NCBI RefSeq assembly: GCF_004364125.1
Contig: NZ_SNZV01000001.1
Span: 434,001-498,000 of the forward strand
DNA length: 64,000 nucleotides
Direction: 5' to 3'
DNA from: Sphingobacterium paludis
GTDB taxonomy: Bacteria; Bacteroidota; Bacteroidia; Sphingobacteriales; Sphingobacteriaceae
Both the position numbers and the translations under genes were made by a program. Positions 43,200-52,562 of the stretch are shown in pieces. Numbering within the stretch: position 1 is the stretch's first letter; every line of letters begins with the position of its first letter. The notes under the pieces are model-generated. The model saw only the letters and a program-made list of their open reading frames with translations. It was not told the DNA's origin and ran no database searches.

Positions 43200-45302
43200 C
43201 TACTTCATGAGTTGATATACTACAAACGCAATGAGGTAGGCCACGCCTGTCATCATCAACGTTTGTATGACGGTCCATTTCCAAGAACCGGTCTCCCGTT
43301 TCATAATGGCGATCGTACTCATACACTGCATGGCAAACGCATAAAACAGCAATAAAGAGACGCCAGACGCGAGATTATATGCGGGCTGCCCCGTGTTTCT
43401 ATTGATCTCTGATTTCATTTTACCCAGCAGCGTTTCCTTCTGCTGATCATCTTCAATATCCACATCTTCGCCCAGACTATATACGGTGGCCATTGTACCG
43501 ACAAACACCTCGCGTGCGGCGAAGGACGATATCAAGCCTATGCCCATCTTCCAGTCATAGCCCAAAGGTGCCACGATCGGCTCGATACCCATACCTAGAT
43601 AACCCAGAAAGGAGTGTTCTAGTTTGAACGATGCTATTTCTTCCCCAAGCTCCTCTTCTGCAACGCCGGGATTTGCCTCCGTAACGTATCGTTCCGCTTC
43701 GCTAAACCGATCGCCGGGACCGAAACTACCAAGTACCCAAAGGATAACCGCCATGGCCAAAATAATCTTTCCCGCGCCAAACACGAAGCCCGATGTTTTA
43801 TCCCACACATTGGTGCCTACGTTTCGCCAATCCGGAGTTTTGTAAGAGGGGAGTTCAAATATCAGGAAGGATTTGTGGGTGGTCTTCACAATTTTACTAA
43901 GTACCCAAGCGGAAACCAGCGCTGCTACAACCCCTAAAATATACAATAAGTTCAGCACCAAGCCCTGAAGACCAAAGCCTAAAAAGGTGTCGTTGGGAAT
44001 CACCAGCGCAATAAGCACCACATAGATGGGAAGTCGAGCCGCGCAGGTCATAAAAGGTGTCACCAACATCGTGATCAGTCGCTCCTTGCTATTCTCAATA
44101 TTTCTGGCCGCCATAATTGCCGGAACGGCACAGCCCACGCCTGACATGAGCGGGATCACCGATTTTCCGTTCAAGCCATACGGGCGTAACCACCTATCCA
44201 TCAGAAAGACGACCCGGCTCATATAACCTGTTTCTTCCATGAAGGAGACCAATAGGAAAAGAATGGCAATTTGGGGAACGAAAATAACAATTCCACCGAT
44301 ACCCGCTAAGATGCCCTGTGTGATGAGGTCGGAGATTGGGCCGGCCGGCAAGGCCGATGCCGTGAAATCCACGAAAGCCGCAAAGTTTTCGTCTATCCAG
44401 TCCATGATAGGAGCCGATAGGGTAAACACCAGCTGAAAAATCAGAAAAAGCAGGGCAAAAAATATCACGTAGCCCCAAAACGGATGAAGCAACGCTTTGT
44501 CGATCTTATTGGTGCTGCTCACATGCTTATTTTCTTTTGCAAATACAATGCTTTCGAGATCAGCAGCGACGGCGGCATTGCGCTTGATAGACTCCGATTT
44601 TTGTAGCTCGGCGCCGGTCATGTTATATTTCTTCCGTATTTCAATAAGGCGCTGCCGTTGTTCGTGCGAAACAAACGATATATGATCTTGCGCTAAAAAT
44701 TGCCAGCTTTGGTATTCTGTCTGTAATGGAAATAGCTTTTTTGTCTCCGCAAGCGCCTCGCTGTAGGTGGCCTCCGTTTCGAAGCGGCTGAAATAGTGTC
44801 CCGGGCGTTCGTCAAAAGATTGAATAAGCGTTTGTATACCTTTGCCATTTCGCGCATCTGTGGTGAGCACTTTCGTACCCAGATAGGCTTCCAATTGTGG
44901 ATAATCAATTTCCAGACCTTTGCTTTTAACCTCGTCAATCATGTTGATAACAAAGATGGCCGGAACGCCGATTTCACGTGCCTGCTGATACAGCACGATG
45001 GAACGCTTAATATTATTGGGTTCAGCAACCACGACAACAAGATCGGGGTACGATGGGTTTTGCTTGTCAGCAAGTGAATTGAAGACAATTTCCTCGTCCA
45101 ATGAGGTTGGGAATAGCGTGTATGTTCCTGGCAAATCGATAACGGTATAGGTTTTTCCGTTTGCTTTTACGGTACCTTCCCGTTTTTCGACGGTGATACC
45201 GGGATAATTGCCGACGTGCTGGTTTAATTTGGTGATGCGGTTGAATAAAGAGGTCTTTCCCACATTTGGGTTTCCCAAAAGGGCAATGATCGTTTTTTTC
45301 AT
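43200..45302 (-). CDS. feoB: Ferrous iron transporter B
   Basis: With ATG 45302 (KKTIIALLGNPNVGKTSLF) the product has 700 residues; an earlier reading from 45353 overlaps feoA. The G domain shows GNPNVGKTS (G1), DLPGTYTLFPTSLDE (G3) and NMIDE (G4), followed by the GDI-like helical part and a membrane domain with about eight helices including PLMSGVGCAVPAIMAAR and ARLPIYVVLI. It moves Fe2+ into the cytoplasm under low oxygen. feoA lies 4 bp upstream and the Cys-rich gene 6 bp downstream: one operon. Confidence 0.95.
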   Translation of the reverse strand: MKKTIIALLGNPNVGKTSLFNRITKLNQHVGNYPGITVEKREGTVKANGKTYTVIDLPGTYTLFPTSLDEEIVFNSLADKQNPSYPDLVVVVAEPNNIKRSIVLYQQAREIGVPAIFVINMIDEVKSKGLEIDYPQLEAYLGTKVLTTDARNGKGIQTLIQSFDERPGHYFSRFETEATYSEALAETKKLFPLQTEYQSWQFLAQDHISFVSHEQRQRLIEIRKKYNMTGAELQKSESIKRNAAVAADLESIVFAKENKHVSSTNKIDKALLHPFWGYVIFFALLFLIFQLVFTLSAPIMDWIDENFAAFVDFTASALPAGPISDLITQGILAGIGGIVIFVPQIAILFLLVSFMEETGYMSRVVFLMDRWLRPYGLNGKSVIPLMSGVGCAVPAIMAARNIENSKERLITMLVTPFMTCAARLPIYVVLIALVIPNDTFLGFGLQGLVLNLLYILGVVAALVSAWVLSKIVKTTHKSFLIFELPSYKTPDWRNVGTNVWDKTSGFVFGAGKIILAMAVILWVLGSFGPGDRFSEAERYVTEANPGVAEEELGEEIASFKLEHSFLGYLGMGIEPIVAPLGYDWKMGIGLISSFAAREVFVGTMATVYSLGEDVDIEDDQQKETLLGKMKSEINRNTGQPAYNLASGVSLLLFYAFAMQCMSTIAIMKRETGSWKWTVIQTLMMTGVAYLIAFVVYQLMK

Positions 45303-45306
45303 AAGA

Positions 45307-45543
45307 TTATTTTTCAACGAAGATGTGTACGGCTTCAGATTTACGGATAGCAATTAAATTATTCGTGCTGAGAAGGTGTAGGCCGATAGGGCCATTGAAA
45401 GGTGCTTTATGCATAACTTCTACCATACAGCCGGGAAGTAAACCCATCTCGAAAAATTTCGAAGGTAACTCCATGGAATTTAAATCACTTATCTTCGCCA
45501 CATCCCCCACATTTAAACCGTCTAGACTGAAACTTTTTTGCAT
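45307..45543 (-). CDS. feoA: Ferrous iron transport protein A (SH3-like)
   Basis: A 78-residue cytoplasmic protein with the SH3-like FeoA fold: GDVAKISDLNSMELPSKFFEMGLLPGCMVEVMHKAPFNGPIGLHL, then NLIAIRKSEAVHIFV. The conserved MGL-PG turn is present. It binds or stimulates FeoB. First gene of the feo operon; its upstream region, shared with a divergent MarR gene, contains palindromic TTTTCGAAAA and CGAAAATATTTCG. Confidence 0.92.
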   Translation of the reverse strand: MQKSFSLDGLNVGDVAKISDLNSMELPSKFFEMGLLPGCMVEVMHKAPFNGPIGLHLLSTNNLIAIRKSEAVHIFVEK

Positions 45544-45578
45544 TTTCTATGTTAAAATAATAATATAATTTATATTCG

Positions 45579-45595
45579 TTTTCGAAAATATTTCG
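45579..45595. promoter_or_regulatory. Overlapping palindromes between feoA and marR
   Basis: TTTTCGAAAA (45579-45588) and CGAAAATATTTCG (45583-45595, 5-bp arms, 3-bp spacer) overlap, 36 bp before feoA and 80 bp before marR. Suits an operator for an iron regulator or the MarR protein; it is not a good Fur box. Confidence 0.45.
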
Positions 45596-45674
45596 CTGTG
45601 CGACCAAAGATAACTATTTAGATTGATTCTAGGGAATTTAAGTTGTCACACTTTTGTATTACTAACTTACATCA

Positions 45675-46142
45675 ATGAAGATCGAGAAAGAGCTTAAAGT
45701 GAAAAAATTCACTAATGATTGGCAACGCGCTACTGTTAATATTTTGTTCACAGCCAGCTGGCTCACACTGATATTAGAAAAACGTGCGGCGAAGCGAATG
45801 ATTACCCTGCAGCAATTTAATGCCTTACGTATACTTCGCGGTCAATATCCCGCACCGACCACGAACAATGTCATACGATCTCGGATGATCAGCAATACCC
45901 CAGATATCTCGCGTTTAGTCGATAGGATTGTCACCAAAGGACTGGCTTCACGCGCGAAAAACAAGGAAGACAAACGCGCCGTCGATCTCTTTATCACGCA
46001 GAAGGGATTGGATCTGCTTGACGAGATCGAAGAAGACATGATGCTGACGGACCTTTTGCCCGATAATATTTCTGAACGTGATGCGGTCAAATTAAGTGCG
46101 CTGTTAGATACGCTTCGCGGCGATCTAAGCGAGGAAGACTAG
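45675..46142 (+). CDS. MarR-family winged-helix regulator
   Basis: A 155-residue protein: helices around the dimer, then LQQFNALRILRGQYP, RSRMISNTPDISRLVDRIVTKGLASRAKNKEDKRAVDLFITQKGLDLLDEIEE, which is the recognition helix and wing (DKRAV) of MarR. It is divergent to feoAB, so it may control iron uptake or itself; the ligand is unknown. Its stop overlaps the convergent ZIP gene by 4 bp. Confidence 0.87.
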   Translation: MKIEKELKVKKFTNDWQRATVNILFTASWLTLILEKRAAKRMITLQQFNALRILRGQYPAPTTNNVIRSRMISNTPDISRLVDRIVTKGLASRAKNKEDKRAVDLFITQKGLDLLDEIEEDMMLTDLLPDNISERDAVKLSALLDTLRGDLSEED

Positions 46143-46957
46143 TGCGTATGATCATCATGATCATGGTTACCATGATCATGACCGTCATGCTGTTCATGCC
46201 CATCCGGGCCGCCACCGTGACTATGGTCGTGACCCTCAAATAGAAAGTTTGCCAAGGATACTAAAACGCCGATGATCACCGCTATCATTTTCTTTCTATT
46301 GAATTTATGATGGTCTGCCGATCCAGACTCGAACAAGATGGTGGTCGATATGTGTAGAAAGATACCGATCACGATGGCCATAATTTTGTCGAAGTATTTC
46401 GAAATGCTCCCGATCTCCCCTTCGCTAATGCCTTTGCTGGTTAGGAAACCGAGCGGCGTCATGGCTGCAAATAGTAAAATAAAGAACCCTATTTTGGTTT
46501 TCGATAGCCGCGTGCTCAATAACAAACTTCCCAAGGCAAAAGCGGCAGGGATGTGGTGAATGGCAATACCGAAAACCAGTTCAGATTGATGGCCAGCAGC
46601 CAAAGGCATACCCTCTAAAAATGCGTGTAAACAAAGACTCACCATGATGCCCAATGGGAAAATATTGTGGTCATGCTGGTGGATATGCCCATGCTCAATA
46701 CCTTGCGAAAATTGCTCCAGTAAAAGCTGAAACAAGAAGCCTCCCAAGATGTATAAACCGATGATTTCAGGGCGTGTAGTGTTGGTCAGGTAAACGTGTG
46801 GTATAAGATGCAACACGGTAATGCTGAATAGATAGGCACCACTAAAGGAAAGGACAAGTTTCAATAGATTGGTGTTATCTCTTTTTACAAAGAAGACAGC
46901 AAGACCGCTGATAAAAGCGGAAATGAATAGGACACTGATAATTAAGAATGAACTCAT
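46139..46957 (-). CDS. ZIP-family divalent metal transporter
   Basis: A 272-residue membrane protein with about eight helices. Metal-site helices are visible: LHAFLEGMPLAAGH (TM4 type, HxxxE) and IAIHHIPAAFALGSLL (TM5 type, HHxP). A His-rich loop HGHIHQHDHN lies between TM3 and TM4, and the C-terminal tail has more than a dozen His (FEGHDHSHGGGPDGHEQH and on), probably a zinc or iron store. Proximity to feo and MarR suggests metal homeostasis. It overlaps the PAP2 gene by 4 bp (ATGA), so both are co-translated. Confidence 0.9.
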   Translation of the reverse strand: MSSFLIISVLFISAFISGLAVFFVKRDNTNLLKLVLSFSGAYLFSITVLHLIPHVYLTNTTRPEIIGLYILGGFLFQLLLEQFSQGIEHGHIHQHDHNIFPLGIMVSLCLHAFLEGMPLAAGHQSELVFGIAIHHIPAAFALGSLLLSTRLSKTKIGFFILLFAAMTPLGFLTSKGISEGEIGSISKYFDKIMAIVIGIFLHISTTILFESGSADHHKFNRKKMIAVIIGVLVSLANFLFEGHDHSHGGGPDGHEQHDGHDHGNHDHDDHTH

Positions 46958-47553
46958 GTAGTTACTGTTTCAGGAAGTTGGTTTGTTTGGAAGAAATCTG
47001 GAAAAAATCGTCGAAACAGGTATCCTACACCTATTCCTATTAAGATGCCCAGAACCGCTCCACAGACGATATCGACGGGGTAGTGCACACCAACGTAGAT
47101 CTGTGAAAAGCTTATGAGTGAAGCCCAAGTAATCCCCAGCCAAAGCGTATGTTTCCAGCGACGTCTAAATAGCGCGATCCAGAAAAATGCCATCGCGAAA
47201 TGATTCGTTGCATGGGAAGAGGTAAAGCTGAAGCCCGAGCCACAACGAACGCGTATGTTGACCTCGTTTTTAAACACCATGTCGTTGCATGGACGGATGC
47301 GCTTTACATTCTTTTTGATCAGATGAGACGATATAGCATCCGAAACGCCGAAATTTGCCAGCGTAAAGGCAACAATCAATATGCCCATCTTGCCATAGTG
47401 CTTAATAAAGAAAATGATCAAAAATAGATAAAGGGGCGCCCATGTATAGGGATTACGTAGAATAGGGAGCAGCCAATCAAAAAAAGGATTGCTTAATCCT
47501 TGGTTGATGGCCAGAAATACTTCCTGGTCAAAATGAATGAGTTGATTCAACAT
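46954..47553 (-). CDS. PAP2-family membrane phosphatase
   Basis: A 199-residue integral membrane protein with the three-part PAP2 signature: KKNVKRIRPCND (KxxxxxxRP), SGFSFTSSHATNHFA (PSGH-like, with SSHA) and SQIYVGVHYPVDIVCG (SRxxxxxHxxxD type). Members remove phosphate from undecaprenyl pyrophosphate or phosphatidic acids. Second motif reads SSHA in place of SGH, common in Bacteroidota. Leads the operon with the ZIP gene. Confidence 0.88.
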   Translation of the reverse strand: MLNQLIHFDQEVFLAINQGLSNPFFDWLLPILRNPYTWAPLYLFLIIFFIKHYGKMGILIVAFTLANFGVSDAISSHLIKKNVKRIRPCNDMVFKNEVNIRVRCGSGFSFTSSHATNHFAMAFFWIALFRRRWKHTLWLGITWASLISFSQIYVGVHYPVDIVCGAVLGILIGIGVGYLFRRFFPDFFQTNQLPETVTT

Positions 47554-47580
47554 GTTTTCCGTTGCTATTTAAAATACCCC

Positions 47581-47588
47581 CAAAAGTA
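47581..47588 (-). promoter_or_regulatory. -7 box of the PAP2-ZIP operon
   Basis: Minus-strand TACTTTTG, 27 bp before the ATG at 47553. No -33 box at the right distance was seen. Confidence 0.45.
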
Positions 47589-47726
47589 AATAATAAATAT
47601 ATACATCGTCGTGTTTTAACAAAACGACACAATGTTGCAACAAAAGTATGCTTTTCCGTTCAAATGTGAAACTTTTATATGATAATTTGTGATATAAAGC
47701 TATTTTTACGATTTAAAGAATTGTAT

Positions 47727-49109
47727 ATGACACTTATTAAATCTATATCGGGTATTCGCGGTACGATAGGCGGAAGACAGGGGGAAGCACTAACGCCGAT
47801 CGACGTGGTCAAGTTTACGGCGGCTTTTGGAAAAATTCTATTGCGTAATGCAGGGAATAAGAAAATTGTTGTTGGGCGCGATGCACGCCTCTCGGGTGAG
47901 ATGGTCAGCAACCTGGTGGTGGGCACTTTGCAAAGCATCGGGGCTGATGTGGTAAACCTTGGACTTTCTACAACGCCTACGGTCGAGATCGCCGTGCCGA
48001 TGGAAGGCGCAGCGGGCGGCATCATTTTAACAGCGTCGCATAACCCGGGACAGTGGAATGCGTTGAAACTATTGAACAGTAAAGGTGAATTTATCAATGA
48101 TGCGGAGGGCAAAGAGGTACTAGCGCTCGGCGAGCAGCTTGATTTTGATTTTGCCGAAGTGGGTGATTTGGGCACGGAAATCAAAGACAACAGTTATTTA
48201 CAAAAACATATTGACGCGGTTTTAGCGTTGCCATTAGTTGATGTGGATGCTATCCGAGCGGCCAACTTCAGCGTAGCGGTTGACGCCGTAAACAGTACGG
48301 GAGGCGTATTTATACCCGCACTTTTGAAAGCTCTTGGCGTGCAGACCATCTATCCGATCCATTGCGAGCCAAATGGCCATTTTCCCCATAACCCCGAGCC
48401 GTTAAAAGAGCATTTGACAGATCTTTCTGCTGCTGTATTAGCCAACAAAGCCGACATAGGCATTGCCGTCGATCCAGATGTCGATCGGCTGGTATTTATG
48501 ATGGAAGATGGCGAGCTATTTGGCGAGGAATATACGCTGGTCGCCGTTGCAGACTATATCTTGGAAAAAACCAAAGGAAATACGGTATCTAATTTAAGTT
48601 CAACCCGCGCTTTGCGTGACGTGACACAAAAGCATGGTGGTGAATACTTTGCGGCAGCAGTAGGTGAGGTAAATGTGGTGACCAAGATGAAAGAAGTTAA
48701 CGCGGTAATAGGTGGTGAGGGTAACGGTGGCGTGATCTATCCGGATTCACACTATGGTCGCGACGCGCTCGTTGGTGTAGCATTATTCTTAAGCCATTTA
48801 GCGAAATTGGGTAAGAAGGCTTCGGTATACCGCGCGGAGCTACCACAATACTATATGTCCAAAAACAAGATTACGTTGACGCCATCGTTGGATATCGACA
48901 ATCTGTTGGCGAAGATGGAAGAGAAATACAAGCACGAAACGTATACGAACATCGACGGTCTAAAAATCGATTTCGAAAAGGAATGGGTGCACTTGCGAAA
49001 ATCAAATACAGAACCCATCATCCGTATCTATTCGGAGGGCCCAAGTCCGGAAGCCGCAGACGCCATTGCACAACGAATAATTCGCGAAATCGAAGCGATC
49101 ATAGCATAA
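47727..49109 (+). CDS. glmM: Phosphoglucosamine mutase
   Basis: ATG 47727 (MTLIKSISGIRGTIGGRQGE) gives 460 residues; the 16-codon longer reading has no family support. The active-site serine is Ser104 in ILTASHNPGQWNALK; VDPDVDRLVFMMEDG is the metal loop, IGGEGNGGVIYPDSHYGRD the sugar-binding loop and RKSNTEPIIRIYSEG the phosphate loop. It turns glucosamine-6-phosphate into glucosamine-1-phosphate for cell-wall UDP-GlcNAc. A phosphomannomutase role cannot be fully excluded. A symmetric terminator follows at once. Confidence 0.9.
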   Translation: MTLIKSISGIRGTIGGRQGEALTPIDVVKFTAAFGKILLRNAGNKKIVVGRDARLSGEMVSNLVVGTLQSIGADVVNLGLSTTPTVEIAVPMEGAAGGIILTASHNPGQWNALKLLNSKGEFINDAEGKEVLALGEQLDFDFAEVGDLGTEIKDNSYLQKHIDAVLALPLVDVDAIRAANFSVAVDAVNSTGGVFIPALLKALGVQTIYPIHCEPNGHFPHNPEPLKEHLTDLSAAVLANKADIGIAVDPDVDRLVFMMEDGELFGEEYTLVAVADYILEKTKGNTVSNLSSTRALRDVTQKHGGEYFAAAVGEVNVVTKMKEVNAVIGGEGNGGVIYPDSHYGRDALVGVALFLSHLAKLGKKASVYRAELPQYYMSKNKITLTPSLDIDNLLAKMEEKYKHETYTNIDGLKIDFEKEWVHLRKSNTEPIIRIYSEGPSPEAADAIAQRIIREIEAIIA

Positions 49110-49137
49110 AAAAAACCGGCATCGCCGGTTTTTTTTA
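49107..49137. terminator. Bidirectional terminator glmM / rlmF
   Basis: Arms AAAAAACCGGC and GCCGGTTTTTT, 3-bp loop, between the convergent stops at 49109 and 49140. Confidence 0.9.
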
Positions 49138-49139
49138 TG

Positions 49140-50051
49140 CTATGCATTCCATTTCCAAGCCAGGATGCGAATGCGTTTGTTGCCCTGTGCCATGGGGATA
49201 ATCTCGAGCTTGGGTACCTTATGGTATTCCAAGATAGCAATTAAGGGCTTTACGTTATCCTTATCCGACACGAGCGTCGTGATCCAACCCAACTGATCTT
49301 TGTAGTTCATGCTCTCGTAGATCATGTTGCGGATAAATTGTTTCTCGCCACCCTCGCACCACAACTCATTGGGGTGCCCACCAAAATTCTGGACGGGTAA
49401 TTTTTCTGCATCTTTGTGCAGGTTGTTGAATTTCTTGGTACTCTTTTGCCAATTATCTTCCCGTGATTTAAAGAAGGGCGGGTTACACATCACGCCGTCA
49501 AAGCGGTCATTCTTTTCGATGATACCGTCAAAGATATGCGCTCGATCTTCCTGTAAGCGCAAAACGATATCTCGTTTTAAACCCGTATTGGATTTGAGTG
49601 TTGCCTGCGCATGGTTCAATGCACCGGCTTCTATATCGGTTGCTACAAAACTCCATTGATAAGCACGTTGGCCAAGAATAGGATAAATGCAGGATGATCC
49701 GGTGCCGATATCCAAAATCTTTACACCAGCACCTTTGGGAATCTCGCCCGCATGGTCTTGTGCCAGCAAGTCGGCCAGATAGTGAACATAATCCACCCGA
49801 CCTGGAATCGGCGGGCAAAGACTATTTCGCAATATCGACCACTGGTCAATCTGATAGTATTTCATGAGCAACGATTTATTCAACTCAAATACCGCCTCAG
49901 GCGATGAAAAATTGATCGACTCCTTTCCAGCGACAGTCGTGATGACATGTGCTTTTAATGCAGGGTTTTTTGCTGTTAATTTTTTTATATCGTAACCCGC
50001 AGCATGTAAATTGCGGGGGTGCATACTCTTTTGTTGTGTTTGGCCTGCCAT
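49140..50051 (-). CDS. rlmF: 23S rRNA (adenine(1618)-N6)-methyltransferase
   Basis: With ATG 50051 the product has 303 residues. MHPRNLHAAGYDIKKL at the start, VKILDIGTGSSCIYPILGQ as SAM-binding motif I, FDGVMCNPPFFKSRED as the N6-adenine NPPF motif and FGGHPNELWCEGGEKQFI are diagnostic of RlmF. An upstream TTG at 50072 is unlikely because it lies within the -7 promoter box; the next ATG (50024) would also keep the family start. Monocistronic, convergent with glmM. Confidence 0.92.
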   Translation of the reverse strand: MAGQTQQKSMHPRNLHAAGYDIKKLTAKNPALKAHVITTVAGKESINFSSPEAVFELNKSLLMKYYQIDQWSILRNSLCPPIPGRVDYVHYLADLLAQDHAGEIPKGAGVKILDIGTGSSCIYPILGQRAYQWSFVATDIEAGALNHAQATLKSNTGLKRDIVLRLQEDRAHIFDGIIEKNDRFDGVMCNPPFFKSREDNWQKSTKKFNNLHKDAEKLPVQNFGGHPNELWCEGGEKQFIRNMIYESMNYKDQLGWITTLVSDKDNVKPLIAILEYHKVPKLEIIPMAQGNKRIRILAWKWNA

Positions 50052-50069
50052 GAACGTCTTGTTTGCTTG

Positions 50070-50077
50070 CAAAGGTA
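50070..50077 (-). promoter_or_regulatory. -7 box of rlmF
   Basis: Minus-strand TACCTTTG. It overlaps the upstream TTG codon and so favours the ATG at 50051, with a leader of about 15 bases. Confidence 0.55.
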
Positions 50078-50153
50078 CATAAATATTGCTGTCTTTGCGG
50101 AAACTGGTTATATTTACTGTTTAAATACGATCACTCATATTACTAATTATTCC

Positions 50154-51755
50154 ATGATTGAATCCAATGTATTACTGGTTATGGTGTTGTTTTTCTTCAT
50201 GGCCATGCTTTTTGTTCTCAGCCAGCGACTGAAGATCTCCTATCCCATATTGCTGGTTATCGGTGGATTGTTGATTTCGCTGATACCCGGTACGCCGCGA
50301 ATAAGTTTGGATCCGAACATTATCTTTCTGGTCTTTCTACCGCCGTTACTTTTCGAGGCCGCTTGGTATACGTCTTGGGATAACTTTCTGAAATGGCGTC
50401 GATCTATTCTGGTTATGGGTTTTGGTTTGGTGTTTGTCACCTCGCTAGCTGTCGCCTATTTTTCCGTGGCTATTATTCCATCCTTCACGTTGGCCTTCGG
50501 TTTCTTATTGGGTGGCATCATTTCCCCGCCGGACGCGGTGGCCGCGACATCGGTCTTAAAAGGTGTGAGCATCCCGAAGCGAGGCGTCACCATTTTAGAA
50601 GGCGAGAGTCTGGTCAATGACGCGGCTTCGCTCACCGTGTTCCGTTTCGCACTCGGCGCCATTATTTCGGGCACCTTTGTGTTGCAAGAGGCGGCAACGG
50701 AGTTTTTGATTTTAGCCGTCATGGGCGTAATAGTCGGCTTGGTCATTGGGCATGTGTTGTACGTCTTTTTACGTTATGTGGCGAAGTCGTCGAGCATCAC
50801 CACACCCATCACCTTGATCGCTCCCTATATGATGTATATTGTGGCTGAACATTTTGAATGGTCTGGTGTCTTGGCTGTGGTTAGCGGAGGGCTCTTTCTT
50901 TCCTACCGCTCAAAAGACTACATGAACCACCATACGCGCATACAAACCAAGGAAGTTTGGGCAACCGTGGGCTTCTTATTGAATGGCTTTGTTTTTATCC
51001 TGATCGGCTTAGAGCTTCCCATCATCGTGAGTGGTTTGGAAGACTATTCCATCGAAGAGAGTATACACTATGCGCTGCTGATCAGCGTCATCGTTATCGT
51101 ATTACGCGTGTTGATGGTCTATTTGTCGGCTTTCGTTCCGCGTTTGTTATCCAAGCGCATACGCCAACGTGAGGTAAGTCCGGGTTGGAAGCTTCCCTTG
51201 GTGGTTGGCTGGGCTGGAATGCGCGGTGTGGTATCTTTGGCATCAGCATTGGCGATACCCTTAGCGCTGGACGATGGTTCAGCCTTTCCACATCGTAATC
51301 TTATTCTGTTTATCACATTTGTCGTCATCCTTACCACATTGGTCTTTCAGGGCCTCACGTTGCCCTTGCTTATACGTTGGGTGAATTTGGAAGAGGTGGA
51401 TCAGGAAGTACCAGAGAAGGTACAGATTGAACGAATTCGTTTGGCTCTCGCAAAACAGGCCATTGCCCATTTGGACGAAAATTATAACGAAGAAATGAAG
51501 AAGTATGAAACCATAGCTCGAGTGAAAGAACAGTACCAACGCAGTATTCGCGCTACGGAAGATGCGCTTGATGATGAGGCCAAAATCCACTTAAGTGGTG
51601 TCCGGGCATTATATAAGGGTGTAGCGCTAGATTTGGTACAGGTGCGTAGACAAGGCTTAGAAAGTTTTAGAAAGGATAAAGCGTTTGACAATGAGGTTAT
51701 CCGACAAATGGAACATCAACTAGACTTGGAGGAATCTCGTTTAATACAAGGCTAA
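50154..51755 (+). CDS. Na+/H+ antiporter, CPA1 family
   Basis: ATG 50154 (MIESNVLLVMVLFFFMAMLF) gives 533 residues; the longer reading from 50019 overlaps the rlmF promoter. About 12 membrane helices include FLPPLLFEAAWYTSW, FLLGGIISPPDAVAATSVLKG and ILEGESLVNDAASLTVFR with the ion-binding Asp, all CPA1 marks. A charged cytoplasmic tail of about 110 residues (EEVDQEVPEKVQIERIRLALAKQ onward) is helical, as in YjcE-like antiporters. Role: pH and sodium homeostasis. Its stop shares one base with the next start. Confidence 0.92.
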   Translation: MIESNVLLVMVLFFFMAMLFVLSQRLKISYPILLVIGGLLISLIPGTPRISLDPNIIFLVFLPPLLFEAAWYTSWDNFLKWRRSILVMGFGLVFVTSLAVAYFSVAIIPSFTLAFGFLLGGIISPPDAVAATSVLKGVSIPKRGVTILEGESLVNDAASLTVFRFALGAIISGTFVLQEAATEFLILAVMGVIVGLVIGHVLYVFLRYVAKSSSITTPITLIAPYMMYIVAEHFEWSGVLAVVSGGLFLSYRSKDYMNHHTRIQTKEVWATVGFLLNGFVFILIGLELPIIVSGLEDYSIEESIHYALLISVIVIVLRVLMVYLSAFVPRLLSKRIRQREVSPGWKLPLVVGWAGMRGVVSLASALAIPLALDDGSAFPHRNLILFITFVVILTTLVFQGLTLPLLIRWVNLEEVDQEVPEKVQIERIRLALAKQAIAHLDENYNEEMKKYETIARVKEQYQRSIRATEDALDDEAKIHLSGVRALYKGVALDLVQVRRQGLESFRKDKAFDNEVIRQMEHQLDLEESRLIQG

Positions 51756-52531
51756 TGGCAGATTTTGATATCAAAGAATTTTTAGATGCTAAGGTAAAAG
51801 CGTTTAATAGGCCGGCGTTTATTGAACATGATCCCATCTGTATTCCGCATTTGTTCAGCAATCAGCAAGACATTGAAATCATGGGTTTCTTTGCCGCGAT
51901 ACTAGCCTGGGGACAGCGCAAAACCATCATCAACAAATGCCGAGAACTGATTGAGCGTTTTGATGGCGCACCGGCGCAATTTATTCGCGGGCACAGCGAA
52001 GACGATCTAAAGAATTTGTTGGGTTTCAAGCACCGTACCTTCAACGATACGGATTTACTATACTTCGTCGCTTTTCTGCATAGGCATTATCAAGAATTCA
52101 CCTCACTGGAAGATGCCTTTCTTATCGGTAGCCAGTACGGGGAACAATTTCATATCGAGCGTAGCCTAAATGAATTTAAGGCCTACTTTTTTTCGTTGCC
52201 GGATCATCCCATCCGCACGAAAAAGCATATCAGTTCGCCGCTTCAAAAATCGAGCTGTAAGCGCCTGAATATGTTTTTACGGTGGATGGTGCGTCAGGAC
52301 AATTGCGGGGTAGACTTCGGTATTTGGAAGCGCATTCCAGCAAGCGAGTTAATCTGTCCCTGCGATATCCATGTGGAGCGTGTTGCCCGACGGTTTGGAT
52401 TGATAACCGCTGACAAGATCAACTGGAAAACGGCGCTGGAGCTCACGGCGAGCTTGAAAACTTTCGACCCGATGGATCCGGTAAAATATGATTTTGCGCT
52501 TTTTGGTATCGGCGTGGAAGGAGAGGTATAG
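51755..52531 (+). CDS. TIGR02757 family protein
   Basis: A 258-residue soluble protein. DFDIKEFLDAKVKAFNRPAFIEHDPICIPHLF, GFFAAILAWGQRKTIINKC, KRLNMFLRWMVRQD and LICPCDIHVERVARRFGL are conserved in this Bacteroidota family, whose C-terminal part recalls HhH-GPD-type DNA glycosylase helices (LDTHV-like stretch as CDIHVERVAR). Function not established. Start overlaps the antiporter stop (TAATG), so it is translated in coupling. Confidence 0.82.
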   Translation: MADFDIKEFLDAKVKAFNRPAFIEHDPICIPHLFSNQQDIEIMGFFAAILAWGQRKTIINKCRELIERFDGAPAQFIRGHSEDDLKNLLGFKHRTFNDTDLLYFVAFLHRHYQEFTSLEDAFLIGSQYGEQFHIERSLNEFKAYFFSLPDHPIRTKKHISSPLQKSSCKRLNMFLRWMVRQDNCGVDFGIWKRIPASELICPCDIHVERVARRFGLITADKINWKTALELTASLKTFDPMDPVKYDFALFGIGVEGEV

Positions 52532-52533
52532 CA

Positions 52534-52562
52534 AGCGCGGACAATTGCCCGCGCTGTTTTTA
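52534..52562. terminator. Terminator between convergent TIGR02757 and gapA genes
   Basis: Arms AGCGCGG and CCGCGCT with an 8-bp loop, then GTTTTTAT, whose end overlaps the gapA stop at 52560. Confidence 0.8.

Noticed and set aside
45579..45595. Classical Fur box
   Set aside because: The palindromes do not match the GATAATGAT pattern; kept only as an unassigned operator candidate.
50019..50153. N-terminal extension of the antiporter
   Set aside because: It would overlap rlmF and its promoter on the other strand and does not look like a membrane-protein start; the ATG at 50154 fits the family.
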